NCBI RefSeq assembly: GCF_902497875.1 | Contig: NZ_CABVHY010000011.1 | Span: 124,001 to 188,000 of the forward strand | Direction of reading: 5' to 3' | DNA length: 64,000 nucleotides | From: Pseudomonas fluorescens | GTDB lineage: Bacteria > Pseudomonadota > Gammaproteobacteria > Pseudomonadales > Pseudomonadaceae | Shown here: positions 47,558 to 58,403 of the stretch, one piece after another | How positions within the stretch are numbered: the stretch's first letter is position 1 | Layout of the letters: each line of letters starts with the position of its first letter | Position numbers and translations under genes: made by a program | The notes under the pieces: generated by a model | The model's input: the letters and a program-made list of their open reading frames with translations, nothing else | The model's database searches: none | What the model was told of the DNA's origin: nothing

Positions 47558-49051
47558 ATGACTAGCCTACCCAATGACGAGTGCTACGCACTCGATCGCG
47601 AGCAAGCTCGCTCCTACAAGAGCGACGCAATGACCTGTGGGAGCGAGCTTGCTCGCGATCGGTCGCGTAGCGGCCGCACCTACCTGTGTGCGCTAGCATT
47701 GGCAGTCAGCCTGGCCGGTTGCGCCGGTCTGCCCGATCAGCGTCTGGCCAATGAAGCCATGAAGCGTGGCGACACTACACTGGCGGCGCAAAACTACCAG
47801 CAGCTGGCAGACCTGGGCTACAGCGATGCACAGGTTGGTCTGGCTGATATCCAGGTGGATAGCAACGACCCGGCGCAGATGAAAAAGGCCGAAGCGACTT
47901 ATCGCTCGGCCGTCGACAGCTCGCCACGGGCTCAAGCCCGTCTCGGTCGCCTGCTGATGGCCAAGCCCGGTGCCAGCGAGGCCGAACACCACGAAGCCGA
48001 AGGCCTGCTGAAAAAAGCCTTCGCCAATGGTGAAGGCAACACGCTGATTCCGCTGGCGATGCTCTACCTGCAATACCCGCACAGCTTCCCGAACGTCAAC
48101 GCCCAGCAACAGATCAGCCAATGGCGCACTGCCGGTTACCCTGAAGCGGGTCTGGCCCAGGTGCTGCTCTATCGCACCCAGGGCACCTACGACCAGAACC
48201 TGGGCGAAATCGAAACCATCTGCAAGGCGGCGCTGCACACCACCGACATCTGCTACGTCGAGCTGGCCACCGTCTACCAGAAAAACGCCAAGCCAGAACA
48301 ACAGGCCGAGCTGCTCAAACAGCTGCAAGCCGGTTACAGCGCTGGCACGGTTTCGGCACAGCGGGTGGACAGCGTCGCTCGGGTCCTCGGTGATGCCACG
48401 CTCGGCACCCCCGACGAAAAAACCGCGCAGTCCCTGCTCGAACAAATCGCTCCGGTCTACCCCGCTTCCTGGGTCAGCCTGGCGCAACTGCTCTACGACT
48501 TCCCCGAACTGGGCGATGTCGACAAGATGATGAAGTATCTGGACAACGGCCGCGCCGCCGACCAGCCGCGCGCCGAACTGCTGCTGGGCAAACTCTACTA
48601 CGAAGGTAAATGGGTCCCGGCCGACGCCAAACAGGCGCAAGCGCATTTCCAAAAAGCAGTCGGTCGGGAAGTCGCCGCCGATTACTACCTGGGCCAGATC
48701 TATCGCCGTGGCTACCTCGGCCAGGTCTACCCGGACAAAGCCCTGACGCACTTGCTGACTGCCGCCCGCAATGGCCAGAACAGTGCCGACTTTGCCATCG
48801 CCCAGTTGTTCTCCCAAGGCAAAGGCACCCGACCTAACCCGGTCAATGCCTATGTCTTCAGCCAACTGGCCAAGGCCCAGAACACCCCGCAAGCCACTGA
48901 GCTTGCACAAACACTCGAAGCCCAACTACCGCCTGCCCAACGTGCCGAGGCCCAACGCCTGTTGCAACAAGAGCAGGCCATGCGTAGCGGTTTGAGCAAG
49001 GACACGCTGGACCTGCACGCCCTGCAAGAAGACGGCGAGGAATCCCTATGA
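47558..49051 (+). CDS. algK: alginate export scaffold lipoprotein AlgK with REP-encoded N-terminus
   Basis: An outer-membrane lipoprotein with about ten Sel1-like/TPR helical repeats that helps AlgE insert and links it to AlgX. About 497 residues. GGAGG lies 8 bases before the ATG at 47558; another ATG at 47552 is too close to it. The first 33 residues are odd: a REP doublet (47594-47660) lies in the frame and encodes [25 protein letters not shown] in two halves. The hydrophobic core ([12 protein letters not shown]) and lipobox LAGC come only after this, so the signal peptide has a long, acidic n-region unlike usual AlgK. An in-frame ATG at 47630, inside the doublet, could be used instead. 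Stop overlaps algE. Confidence 0.93.
   Translation: MTSLPNDECYALDREQARSYKSDAMTCGSELARDRSRSGRTYLCALALAVSLAGCAGLPDQRLANEAMKRGDTTLAAQNYQQLADLGYSDAQVGLADIQVDSNDPAQMKKAEATYRSAVDSSPRAQARLGRLLMAKPGASEAEHHEAEGLLKKAFANGEGNTLIPLAMLYLQYPHSFPNVNAQQQISQWRTAGYPEAGLAQVLLYRTQGTYDQNLGEIETICKAALHTTDICYVELATVYQKNAKPEQQAELLKQLQAGYSAGTVSAQRVDSVARVLGDATLGTPDEKTAQSLLEQIAPVYPASWVSLAQLLYDFPELGDVDKMMKYLDNGRAADQPRAELLLGKLYYEGKWVPADAKQAQAHFQKAVGREVAADYYLGQIYRRGYLGQVYPDKALTHLLTAARNGQNSADFAIAQLFSQGKGTRPNPVNAYVFSQLAKAQNTPQATELAQTLEAQLPPAQRAEAQRLLQQEQAMRSGLSKDTLDLHALQEDGEESL
47594..47660. repeat. REP doublet within the algK coding sequence
   Basis: Inverted arms GATCGCGAGCAAGCTCGCTCC (47594 on) and GGGAGCGAGCTTGCTCGCGATC (ending 47660) with an 18-base spacer. 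Both lie inside the open frame of algK, upstream of the hydrophobic part of its signal peptide. Confidence 0.95.
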
Positions 49052-50532
49052 AGTTGAATCCATTTGTGCAAGCTGGCATTGGCCTGGGCTTCGCCCTGTT
49101 GTGGTCGTGCCCGACGCTGGCCGCCCTGACTGACGAGAAGAACTACGGCCTTGACGTGAAAGTCACCGGCCAATCGGAAGATGACCGCGACCTCGGCACC
49201 CAAAAGGGCGGCGACGTCAACGGCGTCGGCCTCGACCTGCGTCCCTGGGTCTACGGCGAAAGCGGCAGCTGGAGCGCCTATGCCATGGGCCAGGCCGTGA
49301 CCTCGACCGACATCATCGAGACCGACACCCTGCAACAGCCCGACAGCGACGGCACCCAGGCCACCGACAACGGTGATCGCAAGAGCAAAAAGAACTACCT
49401 GGCGATGCGCGAATTCTGGGTCGGCTACAGCGGCCTGACGCCTTACCCTGGCGAGATACTGAAACTCGGCCGCCAACGCCTGCACAACGACGATGGTCAA
49501 TGGCGTGACACCAACATCGAAGCCCTGGCCTGGACCTTCGACACCACCTTGTTGAAAGCCAACGCCGGTGTCGCCGAACGCTTCAGCGAATACCGCACCG
49601 ACCTGACCGAGCTGTCGCCCAAAGACAAGGATCGCCTGCACGTCTTCGGCGATATCTCGACTCAGTGGACACCCGGCAATTGGGTCGGCGTGCGCGGCCA
49701 TCACACCCATGATGACGGCAAGCTCGACTATCCGACGCCTGATGTAGCCGCCGACTCGCTGGACAAGAAAGAGAACGGCGACCTGACCTGGCTCGGCCTG
49801 GAAGCCAACAGCGACGCCTACAACTATCGCAATACCAACACCGTCAATTACTGGGGCAGCGTCACCGGCATGTCCGGCGACCGCGACACCGTCAACCAGC
49901 TGGCTGCCGATGGCTCCGCCCCGGCACAAGCCAAAAGCAGTGGCAGCGTCGACGGCTGGGCCACTGATATGGGCCTGCGTCTGCGCCTTGATCCGAACTG
50001 GCAAGTCGGTGGGGCTTACGCCCGTGCCAGTGCCGATTACGAGCAGAACGGTCTGGAAAGCAACCGCTCGAGCTACACCGGCACTCGCTCGCGGGTTCAC
50101 CGTTTCGGCGAGGCCTTCCGTGGCGAAATGAGCAACATGCAATCCGCCACCCTGTTTGGCTCCTGGATGCAGAACGACGAGTACGACGCCAGCCTGGTCT
50201 ACCACAAGTTCTGGCGCGTCGATGGCAACAAGCAGGTCGGCAGCAACGGCATCAACGCTGTGCAGAATGACGAAGACAGCACCACCGGCGTGGCTTCGAC
50301 CATGGCCCTGCCGTTGGAAGACGGCAAGAAAGACCTTGGTCAGGAAGTGGATCTGGTGGTCACCAAGTACTTCAAGCAAGGCCTGCTGCCGGCCGGCTTG
50401 AGCCAGTCGATCGATGAACCTGCGGCGCTGGTGCGTTTGCGTGGCGGCGTGTTCAAGCCCGGCGATGCCTATGGCAAAGACGTCGATTCGTACATGCATC
50501 GTGCCTTTGTCGATGTCGTCTGGAAGTTCTGA
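49048..50532 (+). CDS. algE: alginate outer-membrane porin AlgE
   Basis: The 18-stranded outer-membrane barrel through which alginate leaves the cell. 494 residues with a signal peptide ([21 protein letters not shown], cleavage near LAA). The mature start [25 protein letters not shown] and the C-terminal [11 protein letters not shown], ending in Phe, are typical. An internal [20 protein letters not shown] belongs to the conserved strands. The barrel is lined by Arg and Lys residues in the family. Start and stop overlap algK (ATGA) and touch algG. Confidence 0.97.
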   Translation: MKLNPFVQAGIGLGFALLWSCPTLAALTDEKNYGLDVKVTGQSEDDRDLGTQKGGDVNGVGLDLRPWVYGESGSWSAYAMGQAVTSTDIIETDTLQQPDSDGTQATDNGDRKSKKNYLAMREFWVGYSGLTPYPGEILKLGRQRLHNDDGQWRDTNIEALAWTFDTTLLKANAGVAERFSEYRTDLTELSPKDKDRLHVFGDISTQWTPGNWVGVRGHHTHDDGKLDYPTPDVAADSLDKKENGDLTWLGLEANSDAYNYRNTNTVNYWGSVTGMSGDRDTVNQLAADGSAPAQAKSSGSVDGWATDMGLRLRLDPNWQVGGAYARASADYEQNGLESNRSSYTGTRSRVHRFGEAFRGEMSNMQSATLFGSWMQNDEYDASLVYHKFWRVDGNKQVGSNGINAVQNDEDSTTGVASTMALPLEDGKKDLGQEVDLVVTKYFKQGLLPAGLSQSIDEPAALVRLRGGVFKPGDAYGKDVDSYMHRAFVDVVWKF

Positions 50533-50558
50533 TGCGAGCTGCCAAAGGAGTGCGTGAG

Positions 50559-52136
50559 ATGAACAGTCAAGCCATCAAGGGCTCGATCAGCCTGTTGGCC
50601 GGCGCACTGCTGCTGGCCAGTGCGGCAGCCTTCGCCAGCGTCGAACCGGTGAGCAAGCCGGCGACGGTGTCCAAGGGGCTCCAACAAGCCAATACCTACA
50701 CTGTCACCAGCGCGCCGATCGAGCCGCTGGAGCTGGCCAAACCGAAACTGCCCGACCTCTCCGGCTACACCGCCGAGGCCGTGGCGGCAAAGATCGTGCG
50801 CAGCAAAGCCGGCAAGGTCAGTGTCCGGCGGATGATGCAGGAGAATGCGCTGAAGGACTTTATCGGCGGCGATAACAAGATGGCCGAGTGGGTGGTGCGT
50901 CAGCACGGTATCCCTCAGGCGATCTTTATCGACGACGGTTATATCAACCTCAAGGACCTGAGCAAGAAGCTGCCCAAGCAGTACTTCAGCGAGACCTCGC
51001 CGGGTGTGTTCCTGGCGAAGCTGCCGATCGTGGTCGGCAACAAAGGCATCCTTGAAATCGACAAACAGACGCAAGAGCTGCGCCTGTCCCAGGAAGCCGG
51101 TTCGTTCCTGGTCAACGATGGCCAGCTGTTCGTGCGTGATACCAAAATCACCGGCTGGCGCGAAAAGGAAAACGCTCCGGCGACCTTCCGTTCACCGAAA
51201 GAATTCCGGCCGTTCCTGCTGTCCTGGGGAGGCACCGAGACCTACATCGTCAACAGCAAAATGGCCAGCTTCGGCTATGCCAACAGTAAGTCCTACGGTG
51301 TGAGTATTTCCCAGTACACGCCGAGCATGGCCAAGGTGCTCAAGCGCGCTGAACCGACCGGCTGGATTATCGGTTCGGAGTTCTCGGACATGTGGTACGG
51401 CTTCTACTGCTACGAAACCACAGGCTTCGTGGTCAAGGGCAATACCTACCGCGACAACATCGTCTACGGCATCGACCCCCATGACCGTTCCCATGGCCTG
51501 ATCATCGCCGACAACACGGTGTACGGGACCAAGAAGAAGCACGGGATCATTATTTCCCGTGAGGTCAACGACAGCTTCATCTTCAACAACCGCAGCTACG
51601 AGAACAAGTTGTCAGGCCTGGTGATCGACCGTAACAGCATTAACAACCTGATCGCCGACAACGAGATTTACCGCAACGAGACCGACGGCATCACGCTCTA
51701 TGAGAGCGGCAACAACCTGCTGTGGGGCAACAAGGTGATCAGCAACAAGCGCCACGGCATCCGTGTGCGTAACAGCGTGAACATTCGCCTGTACGAAAAC
51801 ATCTCCATGAACAACGGCCTGACCGGTGTGTTCGGGCACATCAAAGACTTGACCGATACCGACCGCGATATCCATCTCGATCCGTTCGACACCCAGGTCT
51901 CGCTGATTCTGGTGGGCGGTGAACTCGCCGCCAACGGCAGCGGCCCGCTGTCCATCGACTCGCCGCTGAGCGTCGAGTTGTACCGGGTATCGATGCTTGC
52001 TCCGACCAAATCCAGCGGGATCAGCTTCTCGGGGATTCTCGGCGAGCGCCAGAATGAAATTCTCGACCTGCTGGTTCGCCAGCAGAAAGCCGTGCTGATC
52101 GACCCTGTCGAAAACCAGACCGATATGCAGGACTGA
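50559..52136 (+). CDS. algG: alginate C5-epimerase AlgG
   Basis: Periplasmic enzyme that epimerises mannuronate to guluronate in the polymer and also guides the chain through the export complex. About 525 residues with a signal peptide (SLLAGALLLASAAAFA). The right-handed beta-helix carries carbohydrate-binding CASH repeats and the catalytic motif DPHDR at 306-310 (YGIDPHDRSHGLII). I prefer the ATG at 50559, preceded by AAGGAG at good spacing. An ATG at 50532 overlapping the algE stop (TGATG) would add nine residues. Confidence 0.96.
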   Translation: MNSQAIKGSISLLAGALLLASAAAFASVEPVSKPATVSKGLQQANTYTVTSAPIEPLELAKPKLPDLSGYTAEAVAAKIVRSKAGKVSVRRMMQENALKDFIGGDNKMAEWVVRQHGIPQAIFIDDGYINLKDLSKKLPKQYFSETSPGVFLAKLPIVVGNKGILEIDKQTQELRLSQEAGSFLVNDGQLFVRDTKITGWREKENAPATFRSPKEFRPFLLSWGGTETYIVNSKMASFGYANSKSYGVSISQYTPSMAKVLKRAEPTGWIIGSEFSDMWYGFYCYETTGFVVKGNTYRDNIVYGIDPHDRSHGLIIADNTVYGTKKKHGIIISREVNDSFIFNNRSYENKLSGLVIDRNSINNLIADNEIYRNETDGITLYESGNNLLWGNKVISNKRHGIRVRNSVNIRLYENISMNNGLTGVFGHIKDLTDTDRDIHLDPFDTQVSLILVGGELAANGSGPLSIDSPLSVELYRVSMLAPTKSSGISFSGILGERQNEILDLLVRQQKAVLIDPVENQTDMQD

Positions 52137-52147
52137 GGATGACCTTT

Positions 52148-53596
52148 ATGCACCCACACTTGATCAAACTACTCAGCCTTTCGGGCCTGGCCGCGGCGAT
52201 TTTTGCCGCCAGCGCAGGCGCACGTGCCGATGACGCCCAGGCGCCGAACTTCACGGCCGAGCCATGCTGCAACCTGTGCCCGGAAGCGCACGACGCGAAG
52301 AACTACACCTCGCGCTATCAACAGAACTTCACCACGCTGGTGCAGGCTCAGGGCGACTGGTTGTTCCGGACCCAGGAAGACCTGCGTACCGAGTTCGACA
52401 CCACGCCCGCCGGCTACAAGCGCATGAAGCAACTGCACGATGCGTTCAAGAGCAAAGGCGTTGAGCTGGTGGTGGTTTACCAGCCGACCCGTGGCCTGGT
52501 GAACCGCAACAAGCTGAACCCGGAAGACAAGGCCAAATTCGATTTCGACAAGGCGCTGCGCAACTACAAAACCATGCTCGGGCGTTTCGCCGCCATGGGT
52601 TATGTGGTGCCGGACCTGACGCCGCTGACGAATGAGCAATTGCCCGACGAAACGTCTGCCCACGACTTCTACTTCCGTGGCGATCAGCACTGGACCCCTT
52701 ATGGCGCCCAGCGTACAGCGAAAATCGTCGGTGAAAAGGTCAAGCAGATTCCGGCCTTCGCGGACATTCCCAAGCGCGAATTCGAGTCCCATAAGTCAGG
52801 TCGCATGGGCAAGACTGGAACGTTACACAACATGGCTGGTCAACTCTGTGGCACTAGCTACGCGATCCAGTACATGGATCAATTCACCACCGAGCCAAAA
52901 GGCGAAGCGGCCGATGGCGATCTGTTCGGCGAATCCGGAAATCCGGAGATCACCTTGGTCGGTACCAGCCACAGTGGCAAGAACTACAACTTCGCCGGTT
53001 TCCTGGAAGAAGCCATCGGCGCCGACATTCTCAACGTGGCATTCCCCGGCGGTGGCCTGGAAGGTTCGATGCTGCAGTACCTGGGCAGCGAAGAGTTCCA
53101 GAAAAAGCCACCGAAAATTCTCATCTGGGAATTCTCACCACTTTATCGCCTCGATCAGGAAACCACCTATCGGCAGATGATGGCGCTGCTCGACAACGGC
53201 TGCGAAGGCAAAGAAGCACTGATGAGCGCCAGCACCACCCTCAAGCCCGGCAAGAACGAGCTGATGGTCAACAGCAAGAACATGGACCTGCGTAACAGCA
53301 CTCATCAGGTCGACATCCGCTTCGCCGATCCGTCGGTGAAAACCATGCAAGCCACCCTCTGGTACATGAACGGGCGCCATGAGGACATCAAGATCGACAA
53401 ACCGGAAACATCCGACACCGACGGGCGTTTCGCCTTTGAACTGCGCACTGACGAAGATTGGGCCTCGCAGACCCTGCTGGCCGTAGAGGTCCAGGGTCCG
53501 GAAGCGGGTGCCACCGCGCAGAAAGTCGAAGCGAAAGTATGCAAACGCAACGTGTTCCCAAGCGCTGAGCAACGTACCGCTCAGGCAGGGCAATGA
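52148..53596 (+). CDS. algX: alginate O-acetyltransferase AlgX
   Basis: Periplasmic enzyme that puts acetyl groups on mannuronate at the end of the acetylation relay and is part of the export complex. About 482 residues with a signal peptide ([18 protein letters not shown]). The SGNH-like domain has Asp179 and His181 in GDQHWTPYG and Ser274 in [13 protein letters not shown]. The C-terminal carbohydrate-binding module covers about 350-475. GAGG stands 9 bases before the ATG at 52148; an ATG at 52139 overlaps that site. Overlaps algL by its stop. Confidence 0.96.
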   Translation: MHPHLIKLLSLSGLAAAIFAASAGARADDAQAPNFTAEPCCNLCPEAHDAKNYTSRYQQNFTTLVQAQGDWLFRTQEDLRTEFDTTPAGYKRMKQLHDAFKSKGVELVVVYQPTRGLVNRNKLNPEDKAKFDFDKALRNYKTMLGRFAAMGYVVPDLTPLTNEQLPDETSAHDFYFRGDQHWTPYGAQRTAKIVGEKVKQIPAFADIPKREFESHKSGRMGKTGTLHNMAGQLCGTSYAIQYMDQFTTEPKGEAADGDLFGESGNPEITLVGTSHSGKNYNFAGFLEEAIGADILNVAFPGGGLEGSMLQYLGSEEFQKKPPKILIWEFSPLYRLDQETTYRQMMALLDNGCEGKEALMSASTTLKPGKNELMVNSKNMDLRNSTHQVDIRFADPSVKTMQATLWYMNGRHEDIKIDKPETSDTDGRFAFELRTDEDWASQTLLAVEVQGPEAGATAQKVEAKVCKRNVFPSAEQRTAQAGQ

Positions 53597-53604
53597 GGTT
53601 ACCA

Positions 53605-54738
53605 ATGCACACTGGAACTCGAACACTGACGATGAAAAAACTGCTGGCGCCGACGCTGCTGGGGCTGGCGATTTTCGCCGGCACCGCACAGGCCGCCGCA
53701 CCACTGCGCCCGCCTCAGGGCTACTACGCGCCAGTGGAGAAATTCAAGACCGGTGACAAGGCTGAAAGCTGCGACAGCATGCCGACGCCCTACACCCAGA
53801 AACTGCAATTTCGCAGCAAATACGAAGGCTCCGACAAGGCCCGTTCGACGCTCAATACCGCATCGGAAAAAGCCTTCCGTGACGCCACCGCCGACATCAC
53901 CAAACTGGAGCGTGGCATCAGCAAACAGGTGATGCAGTTCATGCGCGATGGCCGTCCGGAACAGCTTGAGTGCACCCTGGGCTGGTTGACGGGTTGGGCC
54001 AAGGCCGATGCGCTGATGTCCAAGGACTTCAACCATACCGGCATGTCGATGCGCAAATGGGCACTGGGCAGCATGGCCGCGTCCTATGTTCGCTTGAAGT
54101 TCTCTGACAGCCATCCGTTGGCGAACCACCCGCAAGAGTCGCAACTGATTGAAGCCTGGTTTAGCAAAATGGCCGATCAGGTGGTCAGTGACTGGGACAA
54201 CCTGCCGTTGGAAAAAACCAACAACCATTCGTACTGGGCAGCCTGGTCAGTCATGGCCACTGCGGTCGCCACCGATCGCCGCGAGCTGTTCGACTGGGCA
54301 GTGAAGGAATACAAAGTCGCCGCCAACCAGGTCGACGCCGACGGTTTCCTGCCTAACGAGCTCAAGCGTCAGAAGCGCGCCCTCGCCTATCACAACTACG
54401 CCCTGCCACCGCTGGCGATGATCGCCAGCTTTGCTCAGGCCAATGGTTTGGATGTGCGTCCGGAAAACAACGGTGCGCTGAAACGCCTGGGTGACCGAGT
54501 GCTGGCCGGGGTCGAGGATCCTGACGAGTTCGAAGACAAGAACGGTGAAGAACAGGACATGACCGACCTCAAGGTCGACTCGAAATTCGCCTGGCTCGAA
54601 CCCTTCTGCAGCCTCTACACCTGCCCGGCCGATGTGCTTGAACGCAAACGCGAGATGCAACCGTTCAAGACTTTCCGTCTCGGTGGTGACTTGACCAAGG
54701 TCTATGACCCGTCGCATGAGAAAGGCAAGGGTTCTTAA
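53605..54738 (+). CDS. algL: periplasmic alginate lyase AlgL
   Basis: Beta-eliminating lyase that clears alginate misdirected into the periplasm. About 377 residues with a signal peptide ([20 protein letters not shown]). The alpha-toroid catalytic residues sit in [12 protein letters not shown] (Asn-His) and [17 protein letters not shown] (Arg, Tyr). GAGG lies 6 bases before the ATG at 53605. An ATG at 53593 overlaps the algX stop, and one at 53632 directly starts the signal peptide. A REP doublet and a G-rich tract separate it from algI. Confidence 0.96.
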   Translation: MHTGTRTLTMKKLLAPTLLGLAIFAGTAQAAAPLRPPQGYYAPVEKFKTGDKAESCDSMPTPYTQKLQFRSKYEGSDKARSTLNTASEKAFRDATADITKLERGISKQVMQFMRDGRPEQLECTLGWLTGWAKADALMSKDFNHTGMSMRKWALGSMAASYVRLKFSDSHPLANHPQESQLIEAWFSKMADQVVSDWDNLPLEKTNNHSYWAAWSVMATAVATDRRELFDWAVKEYKVAANQVDADGFLPNELKRQKRALAYHNYALPPLAMIASFAQANGLDVRPENNGALKRLGDRVLAGVEDPDEFEDKNGEEQDMTDLKVDSKFAWLEPFCSLYTCPADVLERKREMQPFKTFRLGGDLTKVYDPSHEKGKGS

Positions 54739-54754
54739 GTAATCGCATAACCCC

Positions 54755-54842
54755 TGTAGGAGCGAGCTTGCTCGCGAATGATGCACCGCGGTGCAACTGA
54801 AGGACCGCGTCATCGTTCTTCGCGAGCAACCTCGCTCCCACA
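54755..54842. repeat. REP doublet inside the alginate operon (algL-algI)
   Basis: Inverted TGTAGGAGCGAGCTTGCTCGCGA arms, the right one with CAACCTCGC instead of CAAGCTCGC. It precedes a tract of two seven-G runs. Confidence 0.92.
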
Positions 54843-54890
54843 GGGGATTGCGGACTGATTCAAATGCAATACAACCGCCCGGTTTTTCGC

Positions 54891-54907
54891 GGGGGGGTTT
54901 GGGGGGG
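54891..54907 (+). other. double seven-G tract before algI
   Basis: GGGGGGG-TTT-GGGGGGG, 40 bases upstream of the algI start. Homopolymer runs of this size are rare in the window. They could be prone to slippage or form a quadruplex in the mRNA. Confidence 0.8.
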
Positions 54908-54946
54908 CTGCGGCCCTTAACTGTTGGATAAACACGGAGAGTCGGG

Positions 54947-56506
54947 ATGGTTTTTTCATCCAATGTGTTCCTGTTTCTGTTCTTGCCGATCTTTCTCGGC
55001 TTGTACTATTTGAGCGGGCAACGCTATCGCAATCTGCTGCTGCTGATTGCCAGCTACATGTTCTACGCCTGGTGGCGAATAGACTTCCTGGCGCTGTTCA
55101 TGGCCGTCACCCTGTGGAACTACTGGATCGGCCTGAAAGTCGGAGCTGCCGGAGTTCGCACCAAACCTGCGCAACGCTGGCTGTTGCTCGGCGTGGTGGT
55201 GGATTTGTGCATCCTCGGCTACTTCAAGTACGCCAACTTCGGCGTCGACAGCATCAACGCGATGATGACGTCGGTCGGTCTGTCGCCGTTCATCCTGACC
55301 CACGTGCTGTTGCCGATCGGGATCTCGTTCTACATCTTCGAGTCCATCAGCTACATCATCGACGTCTACCGCGGCGACACCCCGGCTACCCGCAACCTGA
55401 TCGACTTTGCGGCGTTCGTGGCGATCTTCCCGCACTTGATTGCCGGCCCCGTATTGCGTTTCCGCGACCTGGCCGATCAGTTCAACAACCGCACCCACAC
55501 CCTCGACAAGTTCTCCGAAGGTGCCACGCGGTTTATGCAGGGCTTCATCAAGAAGGTCTTCATCGCCGATACCCTGGCGGTCGTGGCCGACCATTGCTTC
55601 GCCTTGCAGAACCCGACTACCGGGGATGCCTGGCTCGGCGCGCTGGCCTACACCGCGCAGCTGTACTTCGACTTCTCCGGCTACAGCGACATGGCCATCG
55701 GCCTGGGCTTGATGATGGGTTTCCGCTTCATGGAAAACTTCAAGCAGCCGTACATCAGCCAATCGATCACCGAGTTCTGGCGTCGCTGGCACATCAGCCT
55801 GTCCACCTGGCTGCGTGACTACCTGTACATCACCCTGGGCGGTAATCGCAAAGGCACGCTGACCACCTACCGCAACCTGTTCCTGACCATGTTGCTCGGC
55901 GGTCTGTGGCACGGCGCGAACATCACCTACATCATCTGGGGTGCCTGGCACGGCATGTGGCTGGCGATTGAAAAGGCCCTGGGCCTGAACACCTCGCCGT
56001 ACAGCTTCAACCCGATCCGCTGGGCGCTGACCTTCCTGCTGGTAGTGATGGGCTGGGTGATCTTCCGTTCGGAAAACCTGCACGTCGCCGGTCGCATGTA
56101 TGGCGCCATGTTCAGCTTCAACGAATGGTCGCTGTCGGAACTCAACGCCGCGAGCCTCACCGGCCTGCAAATCGCGACCCTGGTGCTGGCTTACGCAACC
56201 CTGGCGTTCTTTGGCCTGCGGGACTTCTACAGCAACCGGCCAAAAGCCAAGCCTGCCGTGGACACCGAAGCCAATGGCCCGGCCACCGCGCAACCTGGCC
56301 TGATCAAAGCCGTACCGGGTGATGCCGCAGACAGCATTCACCAGCCGGGCTACACCGTCGGCACCGATGCAACGGTGCAACCTGCTTATTGGGTTGCCGA
56401 TTGGCCGCGCTACGCAATGCGCGCCCTGGTACTGCTGCTGTTCGTCGCATCGATTCTCAAACTCTCGGCGCAAAGCTTCTCGCCGTTCCTTTACTTCCAG
56501 TTCTGA
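54947..56506 (+). CDS. algI: alginate O-acetylation membrane protein AlgI (MBOAT)
   Basis: Inner-membrane MBOAT protein that moves acetyl groups from a cytoplasmic donor to the periplasm for AlgJ and AlgX. 519 residues and about eleven helices. The opening MVFSSNVFLFLFLPIFLGLYYL and the segment FSGYSDMAIGLGLMMGFRF are typical. The catalytic His322 lies in LLGGLWHGANITYI, at the same number as in P. aeruginosa AlgI. GGAGAG precedes the ATG. First gene after the algL-algI spacer. Confidence 0.97.
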   Translation: MVFSSNVFLFLFLPIFLGLYYLSGQRYRNLLLLIASYMFYAWWRIDFLALFMAVTLWNYWIGLKVGAAGVRTKPAQRWLLLGVVVDLCILGYFKYANFGVDSINAMMTSVGLSPFILTHVLLPIGISFYIFESISYIIDVYRGDTPATRNLIDFAAFVAIFPHLIAGPVLRFRDLADQFNNRTHTLDKFSEGATRFMQGFIKKVFIADTLAVVADHCFALQNPTTGDAWLGALAYTAQLYFDFSGYSDMAIGLGLMMGFRFMENFKQPYISQSITEFWRRWHISLSTWLRDYLYITLGGNRKGTLTTYRNLFLTMLLGGLWHGANITYIIWGAWHGMWLAIEKALGLNTSPYSFNPIRWALTFLLVVMGWVIFRSENLHVAGRMYGAMFSFNEWSLSELNAASLTGLQIATLVLAYATLAFFGLRDFYSNRPKAKPAVDTEANGPATAQPGLIKAVPGDAADSIHQPGYTVGTDATVQPAYWVADWPRYAMRALVLLLFVASILKLSAQSFSPFLYFQF

Positions 56507-56517
56507 GGGAGCCGACC

Positions 56518-57693
56518 ATGACCCGCTCATTACGCATCCTCTATGTCGTCCTGTTTATGGCCGTGCTGCTCGCCTTGGGCGTCTGGTCGACGCGCAGTTT
56601 CTTCGGCTTCAGCACCACGGCCGAAACCACGGTGCTCAACGGTCGCTGGACCAAGGCCGTCGAGACTCACTACGACGAAGAGTTCCCGATCAAGCGTCTG
56701 GGAACCAACCTCTGGGCGGCGCTGGATTTCAAGCTGTTCAACGAAGGTCGTCCGGGCGTAGTGCTCGGTCGCGATCAATGGTTGTACAGCGATGAGGAAT
56801 TCAACCCGATCGTCAACGAAGACCAGAACCTGCAAGGCAACTACGCGCTGGTCGAAGGCGTGCGTCAGGCACTCAAAGAGCGCGGCGTGAAACTGGTGAT
56901 GGCAATTGTTCCGGCCAAGGTGCGCCTGTACCCGGAACACATGAGCGATGTGCTTCCTGCCAGCATCCACGCCGATCTGTACCAGGACTTCCACGCCCAT
57001 GTCGCGGCGAACAAGATCCTCGCTCCCGACCTGCTCGGCCCGATGCAACAGGCCAAGCAAAGCGGTGAGCAAGTGTTCTTGCGCACTGACACTCACTGGA
57101 CTCCAACCGGCGCCGACATCGCAGCCAAGCAATTGGCCGCGGCGATTGCCGAGAAAACCCCACTCAATGGCGAGCCGCAGCGCTTCGTGACCGAAGCCGA
57201 GAAAACCGAACAGCACAAAGGCGACCTGACACTGTTCCTGCCGCTGGACCCGCTGTTCAACAACCTGATGCCGCCACAAGAACCACTGGAAAAACGCACC
57301 ACGCGAGTGGCTGAAGACCAGCCTGCCGGTGACGACGCCTTGTTCGCCGACAGCGAAGTCCCGGTGGCACTGATCGGCACCAGCTACAGCGCCAACCCTA
57401 ACTGGAACTTTGTCGGTGCCTTGAAAGAGGCCCTGCAAAGCGACGTGGTGAATTACTCGGAAGACGGCCACGGCCCGATTCTGCCCATGCTCAGCTACCT
57501 GAAAAGCGCTGCCTTCAAAGACAGTCCGCCACAAGTGCTGATCTGGGAATTCCCGGAACGTTATCTGCCCGTAAACAACGAAATCGGCGATGCCGACCCA
57601 CAGTGGGTCGCTGCACTCAAAGAAGCCGGTACGCGCCAACAAAACCTGGCTACAAACACCAAATCCGAGACGCCCGATCGGGCGCAAAACTGA
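56518..57693 (+). CDS. algJ: alginate O-acetylase AlgJ
   Basis: A 391-residue type II membrane protein facing the periplasm, part of the acetylation relay with AlgI, AlgF and AlgX. An N-terminal helix (LRILYVVLFMAVLLALGVW) anchors it. The SGNH residues are Asp191 and His193 in RTDTHWTPTGAD and Ser289 in IGTSYSANPNWNF. It is homologous to the N-terminal half of AlgX. The ATG at 56518 has GAGGGAG upstream; the longer in-frame start inside algI is not needed. Confidence 0.96.
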   Translation: MTRSLRILYVVLFMAVLLALGVWSTRSFFGFSTTAETTVLNGRWTKAVETHYDEEFPIKRLGTNLWAALDFKLFNEGRPGVVLGRDQWLYSDEEFNPIVNEDQNLQGNYALVEGVRQALKERGVKLVMAIVPAKVRLYPEHMSDVLPASIHADLYQDFHAHVAANKILAPDLLGPMQQAKQSGEQVFLRTDTHWTPTGADIAAKQLAAAIAEKTPLNGEPQRFVTEAEKTEQHKGDLTLFLPLDPLFNNLMPPQEPLEKRTTRVAEDQPAGDDALFADSEVPVALIGTSYSANPNWNFVGALKEALQSDVVNYSEDGHGPILPMLSYLKSAAFKDSPPQVLIWEFPERYLPVNNEIGDADPQWVAALKEAGTRQQNLATNTKSETPDRAQN

Positions 57694-57709
57694 AAGAGAG
57701 GTACTACAC

Positions 57710-58363
57710 ATGACTTTCACGACTACTCCTCGTCGTCTCGCCAAGACCTTCGCCCTCGTTGCCGGCGTCAGCCTGTTGTCGATGCAAGCCTTTGCCGGTG
57801 ACGCCGCGCTCTACGGCCCGACTGCACCAAAAGGCTCGAGCTTCGTACGTATCTACAACGCCAGCAACCAGGAAGTCAGCGCCACGGTTGGCACCACCAA
57901 CCTCAGCGAAGTCGCTCCGCTTGCCAGCAGTGACTTCAGTTTCATGCCTGGCGGTGACTACAGCGCCAAGGTCGGCAGCCAGACCCTGCCGGTGAAACTG
58001 GCCGGCGACCACTACTACACCCTGGTCAATAACGCCGGCGGCAAGCCACAACTGATCGAAGAGCCACCGTTCAAAAACAAGCAGAAATCCCTGGTACGCG
58101 TACAGAACCTCAGCGACAAACCGCTGACCCTGAAAACCGCCGATGGCAAAACCGAAGTGATTCCGACCGTGGCCGCCAAAGGCCGTGGCGAGCGTGAAAT
58201 CAACCCGGTGAAAGTCAGCTTCGCCCTCTATGAAGGCGAGAAGAAAGTCGGCGAAGTGAAACCAGTCGCCCTGGAACGTGGTGAAGCCGCCGTGCTCTAC
58301 GTCACCGGCAGCGGCAGCAGCCTGTCGCCAGTCTGGGTAAAACGCCCGGTTTCGACGCGCTAA
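57710..58363 (+). CDS. algF: alginate O-acetylation adaptor AlgF
   Basis: A 217-residue periplasmic protein with a signal peptide (KTFALVAGVSLLSMQAFA). It consists of two beta-sandwich domains, starting ALYGPTAPKGSSFVRIYNASN and KQKSLVRVQNLSDKPLTL, which repeat the same fold. It is required for alginate acetylation and is thought to bridge AlgJ and AlgX. GAGAGG precedes the ATG at 57710. A REP doublet follows before algA. Confidence 0.95.
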   Translation: MTFTTTPRRLAKTFALVAGVSLLSMQAFAGDAALYGPTAPKGSSFVRIYNASNQEVSATVGTTNLSEVAPLASSDFSFMPGGDYSAKVGSQTLPVKLAGDHYYTLVNNAGGKPQLIEEPPFKNKQKSLVRVQNLSDKPLTLKTADGKTEVIPTVAAKGRGEREINPVKVSFALYEGEKKVGEVKPVALERGEAAVLYVTGSGSSLSPVWVKRPVSTR

Positions 58364-58403
58364 TCAATTTTGTCGAGTAGCCCGATGAACTGACACCGAT
58401 CCC

